Source: Herbaspirillum sp. SJZ107 (GTDB lineage Bacteria > Pseudomonadota > Gammaproteobacteria > Burkholderiales > Burkholderiaceae_D). Taken from it: DNA of 64,000 nucleotides. The notes under the pieces were generated by a model that saw only the letters and a list, made by a program, of their open reading frames with translations, was not told where the DNA came from and did not search any database. Every line of letters starts with the position of its first letter. The first letter of the stretch is position 1. The stretch lies in contig NZ_VFNH01000002.1 in assembly GCF_006715485.1 (NCBI RefSeq), positions 124,001-188,000 of the forward strand, in the 5' to 3' direction. Both the position numbers and the translations under genes were made by a program. Of the stretch, positions 38,004-46,463 are shown piece by piece.

Positions 38004-40241
38004 TTGTCCCTGACCGGCTGCCACTTTCCCAAGACTGTGGCGGCCGTGCTTGACTCAATACAATCAGACCAGGACATACGCAATCGTTTGCTGATCGCAC
38101 GATTGCCGGCCATGCCCCAGATTCTCATCAAGTTGCTCGCCCATTTGCAGGCGGACGACCTGGGCATGGCGGAGCTGGCGGCGCTGGTCGCCACCGATGC
38201 GGGCATGACGGGCAAGATCCTGGGCGTTGCCAACAGCTCGGCTTATCACCGCGGCGGTCGCCAGGTCAGCCTCGAGCAGTCGATGATGGCGCTCGGCACC
38301 GACATGATCAAGATCCTGGTGATCGGCGATTCGGTGTTCCAGACCTTCAACAGCTTCCCGAATTCCGGCGCCACCGACCTGCGCGGCTTCTGGAAGCATT
38401 CGCTGACGACGGCGGTGCTGGCGCGCGAGATCGCGCGCCGTATCGGCTATGCCCAGTCCGAGGAAGCCTACCTGGCCGGCCTGCTGCACAATGTCGGCCG
38501 CCTGGCGCTGCTGGCCACGGCGCCCAAGGAATACGCCTATAACTTCCTGGCGCACGACGACGAAGACCTGTGCGCGGTCGAGCAGCGCACGCTGCAGATC
38601 ACCCATACCGAAGCCGGCGCCTGGCTGATCGAGCGCTGGCAGCTGGATTCCTTCCTGGCCGATTCGGTGCTGTACCACCACGAGCCGAGCGAGCGCCTGG
38701 AAGCCGCGCACCCCCTGATCCGCATCCTGCGCACCGCCCACGTGCTGGCCTACCACGCCGACGACATCGCGCAGGTGATCGACGCCTGCAAGCTGTGCGG
38801 ACTGAACCCGGAGGATGCCGACGCCATGCTGGCCGGGGCCACGCGCCAGGTCGAGAAGTCGGCGATCCACCTCGGCATCGACCTGGCCGGCGCCGACGAC
38901 GTCCCGGCGCCGCCGGCCTACGCGCCGCCGCCGCCGGGCGACCCGGTGCAGCAGCGCCTGAACGAAGAGGTGCGCAACCTGGTGCTGGTCTCGGAAATCG
39001 GCCAGGTCTTCACACGCCAGCAGCAGGATGGCGATAAAAGCGGACACGGCGAAACCGGGCTGCTGGAATCGATGACCCGCTCGGCGCGCATCCTGTTCGA
39101 TTTCGAGAATGCGCTGGTGCTGCTGGAAAACCCGACCGGCCAGGCGCTGGTCGGGGCAGCGATCGGCAGCCAGCAGCGCATCGCCGAATTCGCGGTGTCG
39201 CTGGCCAAGGGCGGCGCCGTGGCCCAGGCGGCGCTGGAGCGCAAGCTGGCCTTCGTGCGCCGCGACCGTCCGCTCGGCCTGCCGGAAGAGCAGCTGCTGC
39301 GCATGCTCGGCGCCGAATCGATGGTGTGCGTGCCGCTGGTCGCCGGCGGGCGCTGCCTGGGCGTGCTGGTCGGCGGCGTCGCCAGCTGGCAGCTGCCGTC
39401 CTGCCAGAAGCGCGAGCGCTTCCTGCAGTCGTTCGGCAACCAGGCAGCAAGCGCGCTCGAGAAAGCGATCCAGGCGCGCGGCCAGGCGCGCCGCCAGCTG
39501 GCCAACGTGGCCGAGGAATACCGCGAAGCCTCGCGGCGCGTGGTCCACGAAGTCAACAACCCGCTGGCCATCATCAAGAATTACCTGTCGGTCCTGGACA
39601 GCAAGCTGGAACGCCAGGAGCCGGTCGGCGGCGAGCTGTCGGTGCTGCATGACGAGATCGACCGCGTCGGCCAGCTGGTCAACAGCCTGACCGAGACCGA
39701 TCCGATGGTGAACGGCGCCTTCGACGGCAGCCGCGGCGCCGACGTGGCGAAGGTGGTCGACGACGTGCTGCGTCTGTTCCGCACCACCGACTTCGTGCCG
39801 TCCAACGTCGAGATCGTGGTCGGCATGGCCGGCCAGGACAGCCGCGTCGCAGGCGATCCGGACGCGATCAAGCAAATCCTGGTCAACCTCGTCAAGAACG
39901 CGATCGAGGCCTTGAGCGCCGGCGGCGGCCGCATCGAGATCGCCAACCGCGGCCATGTCAACCGCGAGCGCAGCCTGTACGTCGAGCTGGTCGTTGCCGA
40001 CACCGGCCCGGGCCTGCCGCGCGAGGTGCTGGCCAACCTGTTCGCCGCCGTCAAGAGCACGAAGCCCGGGCCGCACCACGGTCTCGGCCTGTCGATCGTG
40101 CACAGCCTGGTCAAGCAGCTGAACGGGCATATCGCCTGCCGCAGCGGCGCCACCGGCACCAGTTTTGAAATCCTGCTGCCGGCGCATGCCGGCGCCAGCG
40201 CCCCGGCCACATTGCCGGCGCGCGCGCTCGGATCCGTATAA
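38004..40241 (+). CDS. HDOD - GAF - histidine kinase sensor
   Basis: Up to 745 aa, cytoplasmic. Domains in order: HDOD (~25-235; RLPAMPQILIKLLAHLQADD, GLLHNVGRLALLA), a GAF-like segment (~325-480), then a histidine kinase core with H515 in RRVVHEVNNPLAII, N box LVNLVKNAIEAL, G1 VADTGPGLP and G2 HHGLGLSIVHSLV. There is no receiver of its own. TTG 38004 is the annotated start; GTG at 38037 or 38046 would remove 11 or 14 residues and are equally possible. The response regulator gene begins 7 bp after the stop and is its likely phosphorylation partner. Confidence 0.85.
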   Translation: MSLTGCHFPKTVAAVLDSIQSDQDIRNRLLIARLPAMPQILIKLLAHLQADDLGMAELAALVATDAGMTGKILGVANSSAYHRGGRQVSLEQSMMALGTDMIKILVIGDSVFQTFNSFPNSGATDLRGFWKHSLTTAVLAREIARRIGYAQSEEAYLAGLLHNVGRLALLATAPKEYAYNFLAHDDEDLCAVEQRTLQITHTEAGAWLIERWQLDSFLADSVLYHHEPSERLEAAHPLIRILRTAHVLAYHADDIAQVIDACKLCGLNPEDADAMLAGATRQVEKSAIHLGIDLAGADDVPAPPAYAPPPPGDPVQQRLNEEVRNLVLVSEIGQVFTRQQQDGDKSGHGETGLLESMTRSARILFDFENALVLLENPTGQALVGAAIGSQQRIAEFAVSLAKGGAVAQAALERKLAFVRRDRPLGLPEEQLLRMLGAESMVCVPLVAGGRCLGVLVGGVASWQLPSCQKRERFLQSFGNQAASALEKAIQARGQARRQLANVAEEYREASRRVVHEVNNPLAIIKNYLSVLDSKLERQEPVGGELSVLHDEIDRVGQLVNSLTETDPMVNGAFDGSRGADVAKVVDDVLRLFRTTDFVPSNVEIVVGMAGQDSRVAGDPDAIKQILVNLVKNAIEALSAGGGRIEIANRGHVNRERSLYVELVVADTGPGLPREVLANLFAAVKSTKPGPHHGLGLSIVHSLVKQLNGHIACRSGATGTSFEILLPAHAGASAPATLPARALGSV

Positions 40242-40248
40242 GGCAACA

Positions 40249-42486
40249 ATGAATCCATTCTCAGCCAGCGCCCCCGCATCCTTGCCGTTTCCGGTCAACG
40301 CCGACGGCAACGCTGCATCCGGCCTGATGGACCAGCCCAGACTCCTGCTGGTCGATGACGAACCGCGCCTGCTCACGTCCCTGTACGAACTGCTGCAGGG
40401 CCGCGGCTATCAGCTTTCGACTGCCGCCACCGGCGGCGAAGCCCTGGCACACCTGTCGAAGACGCGCTTCGACCTGGTGCTGCTCGACCTGCGCCTGCCC
40501 GACATCGGCGGCCACCAGATCATGGATTTCATCAACGAGAAGGGCATCGACGCCGATGTCATCGTGATGAGCGGCGAGGTCGGGATCGATGCGGCGATCG
40601 GCGCCCTGAAGCGCGGCGCCTACGACTACCTGCGCAAGCCCTACAGCCGCGAAGAGCTGCTGAAGACGGTCGCCAACGCGCTGGAGCAGCGCCGCCTGGC
40701 GCAGTCGAACGCGTTCATGGCGAACCAGCTGGAAAACTCGGAGAAGATGTACCGCTACCTGGTGGACTCCTCGCCCGACATCATCTACACGCTGAACCAC
40801 GAAGGCCGCTTCACCTTCATCAACGACCGCGCCTACCAGCTGCTGGGCTACCGGCGCGACGAGCTGATCGGCCAGCATTACTCGATCCTGGTGCACGACG
40901 AGGACCTGGAGCGCGCCCGCTACGTGTTCAACGAGCGCCGCGTCGACGAACGCGCCTCGCGCAACGTCGAGCTGCGCCTGAAGTGCCACGCCAACACCAC
41001 CCACGAGCGCACCTTCAACAACACCCTGATGACGATCTCGCTGAACGCGATCGGCATGCACGTGCCCGACCAGGAAGTCAGGAAGCTCGAATTCTTCGGC
41101 ACCTACGGCGTGGCGCGCGACATCACCGACCGCAAGCGCGCGGAAGAGGTGATCTCGTACCAGGCCTACCACGACATCCTGACCGACCTGCCGAACCGCA
41201 TCCTGTTCAAGGACCGGCTCGGCCTGGCCGTGATCCAGGCCAAGCGCAAGCAGACCGAACTGGCGGTGATGTTCATCGACCTCGACCGCTTCAAGCTGGT
41301 CAACGACACCCTCGGCCACGTCAAGGGCGACGAGCTGCTGCAGCAGGTGGCGGGGCGCCTGAAGGAGTGCCTGCGCAAGGGCGACACGCTGGCGCGCCAG
41401 GGCGGCGACGAATTCACCATCGTGCTGCCCGAGCTGCGCGACCGCGACGACGCGCGCCAGGTGGCCGATAAATTCCTCGACTGCCTGCACCTGCCGTTCG
41501 ACCTGGACGGCCACGAAGTCCACATCTCGGCCTCGATCGGCATCGCCATCTATCCGGGCCACGGCGAATCGATCGACGAGCTGCTGCGCCACGCCGACAT
41601 CGCGATGTACCAGGTAAAAGGGCAGGGCAAGAACGGCCACGCCTTCTACGACCCGTCGATGCAGGACGTGTCGCACCAGAAGATCGCGCTCGAGCAGAGC
41701 CTGCGCAAGGCGCTCGAGAACGAGGAACTGGAGATGTATTACCAGCCGCAGATCGACGCCATCAGCGGCCGCATCATCGGCGCCGAGGCGCTGATGCGCT
41801 GGAACCACCCGACCCGCGGGGTGGTGTCGCCGGGCGAGTTCCTGCCCTTCGCCGAAGAAAACGGCCTGATGCTGCCGATCTCGGACTGGATGATCGTTGC
41901 CCTGTGCCGCGACATGCTGCAGTGGAACAGCCTTGGCGGCAGCCAGATCAAGCTGTCGCTGAACCTGTCGCCGCAATACCTCGACCGCGGCGAGTTCTTC
42001 GAGAAGATGCGCGGCGCGCTGCTGCGCCACGGGATCGCGCCGGGCCAGATCGAGGTCGAGATCACCGAGAACATCTGCATCCGCAACCCGCAGCATGCGA
42101 TCGAGCAGCTGAACAAACTGGGCCAGCTCGGCGTGTCGGTGGCGATCGACGATTTCGGCACCGGCTACTCGTCGCTGGCCTACCTGCACCGGTTCCCGGT
42201 CCACACCATCAAGATCGACCAGTCCTTCGTCAAGGAGATCCACGACGAGCACGGGCACTATCCGGTGGTGCTGGCGATCATCTCGATCGCGCGCGGGCTG
42301 GGCCTGAACCTGATCGCCGAAGGCGTCGAGACCGATGCCCAGGCACGCTACCTGCGCGCCAACGGCTGCCTGACGATGCAGGGCTACCTGTACTACCGCC
42401 CGATGCCCCTGGGCCGCTTCATCGACGTGCTGCGCGCCCAGGGCGTGCCGAGCGGCGTACCCGGCATGCTGGCCTTTCCGGCCTGA
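40249..42486 (+). CDS. Response regulator REC - PAS - GGDEF - EAL
   Basis: 745 aa. The receiver (~30-145) has D36-D37 and phospho-acceptor D80 in VLLDLRLPD. A PAS domain (~165-290) follows (YRYLVDSSPDIIYTLNHEGRF). The GGDEF domain is intact (G385-F389 in RQGGDEFTIVLPEL), as is EAL (E513 in [26 protein letters not shown]). It can in principle both make and degrade c-di-GMP under control of phosphorylation, most simply by the HDOD kinase encoded just upstream. The start has AAGGCAA before it. Its stop overlaps the Sel1 gene start (TGATG). Confidence 0.9.
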   Translation: MNPFSASAPASLPFPVNADGNAASGLMDQPRLLLVDDEPRLLTSLYELLQGRGYQLSTAATGGEALAHLSKTRFDLVLLDLRLPDIGGHQIMDFINEKGIDADVIVMSGEVGIDAAIGALKRGAYDYLRKPYSREELLKTVANALEQRRLAQSNAFMANQLENSEKMYRYLVDSSPDIIYTLNHEGRFTFINDRAYQLLGYRRDELIGQHYSILVHDEDLERARYVFNERRVDERASRNVELRLKCHANTTHERTFNNTLMTISLNAIGMHVPDQEVRKLEFFGTYGVARDITDRKRAEEVISYQAYHDILTDLPNRILFKDRLGLAVIQAKRKQTELAVMFIDLDRFKLVNDTLGHVKGDELLQQVAGRLKECLRKGDTLARQGGDEFTIVLPELRDRDDARQVADKFLDCLHLPFDLDGHEVHISASIGIAIYPGHGESIDELLRHADIAMYQVKGQGKNGHAFYDPSMQDVSHQKIALEQSLRKALENEELEMYYQPQIDAISGRIIGAEALMRWNHPTRGVVSPGEFLPFAEENGLMLPISDWMIVALCRDMLQWNSLGGSQIKLSLNLSPQYLDRGEFFEKMRGALLRHGIAPGQIEVEITENICIRNPQHAIEQLNKLGQLGVSVAIDDFGTGYSSLAYLHRFPVHTIKIDQSFVKEIHDEHGHYPVVLAIISIARGLGLNLIAEGVETDAQARYLRANGCLTMQGYLYYRPMPLGRFIDVLRAQGVPSGVPGMLAFPA

Positions 42487-44084
42487 TGGACGACAGCCGC
42501 CACACCGCTGAATTCCTGCGGGTCAAGGGGCTGGCCGAGCGCGGCATCGCTACCGCCCAGCACAGCCTGGGCTTCATGTACGTCAACGGCCAGGGCGTGC
42601 CGCGCAACGAGGAACTGGCGGTGGCCTGGTACCGCATGGCGGCCAGCAGCGGACTGGAACAGGCCCAGTACAACCTCGGGGTGCTGTACCAGCGCGGGTG
42701 GGGACCGGAACCGGGCGTCACCCAGGACCTGGTGCAGGCCGTGTACTGGTACCGCCAGGCCGCCGAGCAAGGGTACGGACCGGCCCAGTACAACCTGGGC
42801 TGGCTGTATGTGAAGGGCCAGGGCGTCGTCGCCGACGTGCAGCAGGCGCTGCACTGGTTCGCGCAGGCGGCCGAGCAGGGCGACGCCGGCGCCCAGCACA
42901 ACCTCGGCATGATGTACGAGGGCGGCAAGGGCGTGCCCCAGGACCTGGCCCAGGCGCTGGCCTGGTACCGCCGCGCCGCCGAACAGGGCTACGCGCGCTC
43001 GCAGTTCAATCTCGCCCTGCGCCATGACAGCGGCCAGGGACTGCCGCGCGATGCGCAGCAAGCCGTCCACTGGCTGCGCCAGGCCGCCGAGCAGGGTTAT
43101 GCGCCGGCCCAGTTCAACCTCGGCCTGCGCTACGACAAAGGCCAGGACCTGCCGCAGGACGGCGCCAAAGCCATCGAGTGGTATGGCCGCGCCGCCGCAC
43201 AGGGCCACGCCAGCTCGCAATTCAACCTGGCGCTGATCCACGACAACGGTCACGGCCACAACCTCCAACCAGATCCGGTGCAGGCGCTGCACTGGTTCCG
43301 CAAGGCGGCCGAACAGGGCCACGCCGGCGCCCAGGACAACCTCGGCCTGCGCTACGAGAACGGCCTGGGCGTCGACCAGGATCACGCCCAGGCCGCGCAC
43401 TGGTACCGCCAGGCCGCCGAGCAGGGATTCGCGGGCGCGCAATACCACCTCGGGCTGTTGTACGCCGCCGGCCTGGGCGTGTCCCAGGATGCCGCCGCGG
43501 CCGCCGACTGGACCCGCCGCGCCGCCGAACAGGGTCACCTGCGCGCCCAGTTCGACCTGGCGCTGCGCTACGAGAGTGGGCAACTGAGTGGGCAACCGAG
43601 CGGCAGCGGCGCCGCGGCCGACCTGCAGCAGGCCCTGTACTGGTGCCGCAAGGCGGCCGACCAGGATTACGCGCCGGCCCAGTACATGCTGGGCCAGCTG
43701 CTGGACCGCGACGACAGCGGCAGCGTCGACCCGCGCCAGGCCGGCGACTGGTACCGCAAGGCGGCCGAGCAGGGCCATGCGCAGGCCCAGTTCGCGCTCG
43801 GCCTGCGCTACGACAGCGCGCACGGGGTGGCGCGCGACTACGAGGCGGCGCATTTCTGGTACCTGTGCGCGGCGCGCCAGGGCCACGCGCGCGCCCAGTT
43901 CAACCTCGGCGTGATGTACGCGGCCGGGCAGGGCGTGCCGCCGGACCCGGTCGAAGCCTATGCCTGGCTGCACCGCGCCGGCGCCGCCGGGCTGGCGCCG
44001 GCCGCGCGCTATCTGCAGCGCGTCGCCGCGCGCATGTCGCCGGCAATGCTGGCGCAGGCCGGTACCCTGGTCGGAAGCGCCTGA
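42486..44084 (+). CDS. Cytoplasmic Sel1-repeat (TPR-like) protein
   Basis: 532 aa from ATG 42486, which shares one base with the upstream TGA. I count 13 Sel1-type repeats of 36-44 residues with the consensus AQxNLGxxYxxGxGVxxDxxxAxxWYRxAAEQG, plus a C-terminal cap (PAMLAQAGTLVGSA). No signal peptide or membrane helix is seen, so it should be a cytosolic scaffold. Repeat 10 carries an insertion (SGQLSGQPSGSGAAAD). Tight coupling to the c-di-GMP regulator suggests it is an adaptor or output partner of that system; this is inference. Confidence 0.88.
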   Translation: MDDSRHTAEFLRVKGLAERGIATAQHSLGFMYVNGQGVPRNEELAVAWYRMAASSGLEQAQYNLGVLYQRGWGPEPGVTQDLVQAVYWYRQAAEQGYGPAQYNLGWLYVKGQGVVADVQQALHWFAQAAEQGDAGAQHNLGMMYEGGKGVPQDLAQALAWYRRAAEQGYARSQFNLALRHDSGQGLPRDAQQAVHWLRQAAEQGYAPAQFNLGLRYDKGQDLPQDGAKAIEWYGRAAAQGHASSQFNLALIHDNGHGHNLQPDPVQALHWFRKAAEQGHAGAQDNLGLRYENGLGVDQDHAQAAHWYRQAAEQGFAGAQYHLGLLYAAGLGVSQDAAAAADWTRRAAEQGHLRAQFDLALRYESGQLSGQPSGSGAAADLQQALYWCRKAADQDYAPAQYMLGQLLDRDDSGSVDPRQAGDWYRKAAEQGHAQAQFALGLRYDSAHGVARDYEAAHFWYLCAARQGHARAQFNLGVMYAAGQGVPPDPVEAYAWLHRAGAAGLAPAARYLQRVAARMSPAMLAQAGTLVGSA

Positions 44085-44085
44085 C

Positions 44086-44565
44086 GTGAAGATCGAATTG
44101 ACCAGACTGCGCCTGCTGGAAACCGGACCGCGGCGCTTCTGGCCGTTCCGTTCGGCCGCGCAGCTGCAGAGTTACTTGTTATGTGTGCTGGTGCCGCTGG
44201 TCGGCATCGGCGCGCTGGCCCAGGCGGTTTGGCATGCCCACGTGATCGGCATTCCGGCGGTGGCCGGCGCCTTCGGCGGCGCGCTGCCCTCGGTCTACCT
44301 GGCGCGCCCGGCCCGCTTCGGCGTCAAGGGGCCGGGCCGGGCCCAGGCCCTGGCCGCCCTCGAGGCGCGCCTGCCGCTGCTGGGCTTCCAGCCGAGCGAC
44401 ACCGAAACCGGCCTGTGGGTCTGCCGCAAGCGCCTGCCGCAGCTGCTGCGCTGGGACCAGCAGGCCGTGCACCTGGCGATGGACGGCAACACGCTCTGGG
44501 TCAGCGGCCACTATGCGGGCCTGCTGTCGCTCCGGCGCTTCCTGCGCCAAGGTTTTCCCGCTTAA
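44086..44565 (+). CDS. Unknown protein with N-terminal membrane segments
   Basis: 159 aa starting at GTG 44086, one base past the Sel1 stop. Hydrophobic segments occur at ~28-46 (YLLCVLVPLVGIGALAQAV) and ~52-68, followed by a soluble ~85-residue domain containing AQALAALEARLPLLGFQPSD and TGLWVCRKRLPQLLRWDQQ. No family is recognised. It appears to be the fourth gene of the HDOD kinase cassette. Its TAA overlaps the TAA of the convergent gene within TTAA at 44562-44565. Confidence 0.7.
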   Translation: MKIELTRLRLLETGPRRFWPFRSAAQLQSYLLCVLVPLVGIGALAQAVWHAHVIGIPAVAGAFGGALPSVYLARPARFGVKGPGRAQALAALEARLPLLGFQPSDTETGLWVCRKRLPQLLRWDQQAVHLAMDGNTLWVSGHYAGLLSLRRFLRQGFPA

Positions 44566-45107
44566 GCCGGCGCCGCTTCCGGCTGGCGCAGGCGGCTGTG
44601 CACCTCGACGTCCTTGAACTCGATCAGGATCGTGGCCCCGGTGGCAAACAGGATTTCATGGCGCAGGAAGCCTTCGCCGCAGGCGCTCAGCTCGTGGCAG
44701 GCGACGTCGCCGAAGCCGTCGCCGTCCTGGTAGAACAGCGGTTTACCGGAAGGAAAATCGACCAGGATGCGGCGGATCGCGCTGTAGCGCAATCCCCAGA
44801 TCCTGCGGTCGTAGGTATCCATGATGGCCAGCTCGACCCGCACCGGATGGTCGCCGGGCACGATCCACGGGCGCGGCAGCTGTTCCAGCGGCGCTGGCCG
44901 GCTGCCGTCGCGGATATCCAGGTGCAGCAGCTCGCCGTCGTGGATGTCGGCACGGTCGAAGAAGGCAAACACGTGCTCGGGCAGGGTGCCGCGCAGGGTT
45001 TCCAGCTGCTCACGGTAGGCGCGCAAGGCCTTCCCCCAGCTCGTGGCATCGCTCTCGGCTTGTCCGCTGCGAACGCTTGCCCAACGTTTTTTTGTCAGAT
45101 ATTTCAT
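44562..45107 (-). CDS. Conserved-looking protein of unknown function
   Basis: 181 aa starting MKYLTKKRWASVRSG. It is soluble, acidic in the middle and has no signal peptide. Segments such as LPEHVFAFFDRADIHDGELL, RVELAIMDTYDRRIWGLRYS and FLRHEILFATGATILIEFKD suggest an alpha/beta protein, but I do not recognise the family. It is divergent from the radical SAM gene with a 126-bp gap that holds the LexA box. No link between the two is proven. Start has a plausible GGGAAAT upstream. Confidence 0.7.
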   Translation of the reverse strand: MKYLTKKRWASVRSGQAESDATSWGKALRAYREQLETLRGTLPEHVFAFFDRADIHDGELLHLDIRDGSRPAPLEQLPRPWIVPGDHPVRVELAIMDTYDRRIWGLRYSAIRRILVDFPSGKPLFYQDGDGFGDVACHELSACGEGFLRHEILFATGATILIEFKDVEVHSRLRQPEAAPA

Positions 45108-45200
45108 GATTTCCCGGAGATGTGTCTGGAGCCTGCCACTGCCGGCTCATAAATACGACATGGGTGCGTTCGCGCACGGCGCTTCGCTAATGAACTGCGG

Positions 45201-45220
45201 TATACTGTACATCCATACAG
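45201..45220 (+). promoter_or_regulatory. LexA (SOS) box and -10 element
   Basis: CTGTACATCCATACAG (45205-45220) is a perfect CTGT-N8-ACAG LexA site, inside a wider dyad ATACTGTA...TACAGTAT. A -10-like TATACT at 45201-45206 overlaps its left end. The site is 14 bp before the radical SAM ATG, a placement that would block transcription when LexA is bound. Confidence 0.8.
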
Positions 45221-45233
45221 TATTCCTGCCAAG

Positions 45234-46463
45234 ATGGAACTCAAAAACAAGCTGGAAATCCTGGCCGATGCCGCCAAGTACGACGCGTCCTGCGCCAGCA
45301 GCGGCGCGCCCAAGCGCGATTCCGTCGACAAGGATGGCCTTGGCGCCACCAACGGCATGGGCATCTGCCACAGCTATACGCCGGACGGGCGTTGCGTCTC
45401 GCTGCTCAAGATCCTGCTGACCAACTTCTGCATCTACGATTGCCAGTACTGCGTCAACCGGCGCAGCTCGAACGTGCCGCGCGCCCGCTTCAACGTCGAC
45501 GAAGTGGTCAAGCTGACCCAGGATTTTTACCTGCGCAATTACATCGACGGCTTGTTCCTGAGTTCCGGCATCATCCAGTCCAGCGACTACACGATGGAGC
45601 AGCTGGTGGAAGTCGCGCGTCGCCTGAGGGTGGACCATAAATTCCGCGGCTACATCCATTTGAAGACGATCCCGGATGCCGACCCGCGCCTGATCGAACT
45701 GGCCGGCAAGTACGCCGACCGGCTATCGGTCAACATCGAGCTGCCGACCCAGGACAGCGTGCAGAAGCTGGCCCCGGAAAAGAGCGTGCACACGATCAAG
45801 CTGGCGATGGGCTCGATCCGCACCAAGCTCGACGAAAAGGACGACCACCCCAAGGCGCCGGTGTTCGCGCCGGCCGGCCAGAGCACCCAGATGATCGTCG
45901 GCGCCGACGCCAGCGACGACCACACCATCCTGAACACGGCCCAGACCCTGTACGGCAGCTATAAACTCAAGCGCGTGTATTACTCGGCCTTCAGCCCGAT
46001 CCCGCAAAGCCCGTCCAGCGTGCCCTCCGCGCCGCCGCCGCTGCTGCGCGAGCACCGCCTGTACCAGGCCGACTTTTTACTGCGCGGCTATGGTTTTACC
46101 GCCGGCGAACTGATGCCGCAGAGCGGCAACCTGGCGCTCGACATCGACCCCAAGCTGGCCTGGGCGCTGGCCAACCGCGAGCACTTCCCGATGGACCTGA
46201 ACCGCGCCGACGAAACCATGATCGCGCGCATCCCCGGCATCGGGCTGCGCTCGGCCAAGCGCCTGATCGACCTGCGCCGGCTGCGCCGCATCCGCTGGGA
46301 AGACCTGTCGCGCCTGCGCTGCAGCCTGAAAAAGCTGGCGCCCTTCGTCGTCACCGCAGACTACAAGCCGGCGCAGGGTGCCGTGTCGTCCGAACTGCTC
46401 AGGCGTAACATGGCGGACGCCCCCGAGCAGATGAACCTGTTTCCGGAAATACAGGCCGCATGA
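45234..46463 (+). CDS. Radical SAM protein linked to UdgX, putative DNA repair/modification
   Basis: 409 aa. The radical SAM cluster motif is C66-x3-C70-x2-C73 (FCIYDCQYCVNRR). A preceding Cys-containing segment (GMGICHSYTPDGRC) and a C-terminal helix-hairpin-helix (LNRADETMIARIPGIGLRSAKRLIDLRRLRR split over ~325-360) suggest DNA binding. It matches the family described as 'radical SAM linked to UDG' (TIGR03916 as I recall). Chemistry is unknown. It overlaps the DUF4130-UdgX gene by 4 bp (ATGA) and sits behind a LexA box, so it belongs to the SOS response. Confidence 0.88.
   Translation: MELKNKLEILADAAKYDASCASSGAPKRDSVDKDGLGATNGMGICHSYTPDGRCVSLLKILLTNFCIYDCQYCVNRRSSNVPRARFNVDEVVKLTQDFYLRNYIDGLFLSSGIIQSSDYTMEQLVEVARRLRVDHKFRGYIHLKTIPDADPRLIELAGKYADRLSVNIELPTQDSVQKLAPEKSVHTIKLAMGSIRTKLDEKDDHPKAPVFAPAGQSTQMIVGADASDDHTILNTAQTLYGSYKLKRVYYSAFSPIPQSPSSVPSAPPPLLREHRLYQADFLLRGYGFTAGELMPQSGNLALDIDPKLAWALANREHFPMDLNRADETMIARIPGIGLRSAKRLIDLRRLRRIRWEDLSRLRCSLKKLAPFVVTADYKPAQGAVSSELLRRNMADAPEQMNLFPEIQAA

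Noticed and set aside
42486-44084. Periodic DNA repeats that might suggest a repeat array
   Set aside because: The ~108-bp periodicity is the coding sequence of 13 diverged Sel1 repeats, with no identical direct repeats or spacers as in CRISPR.
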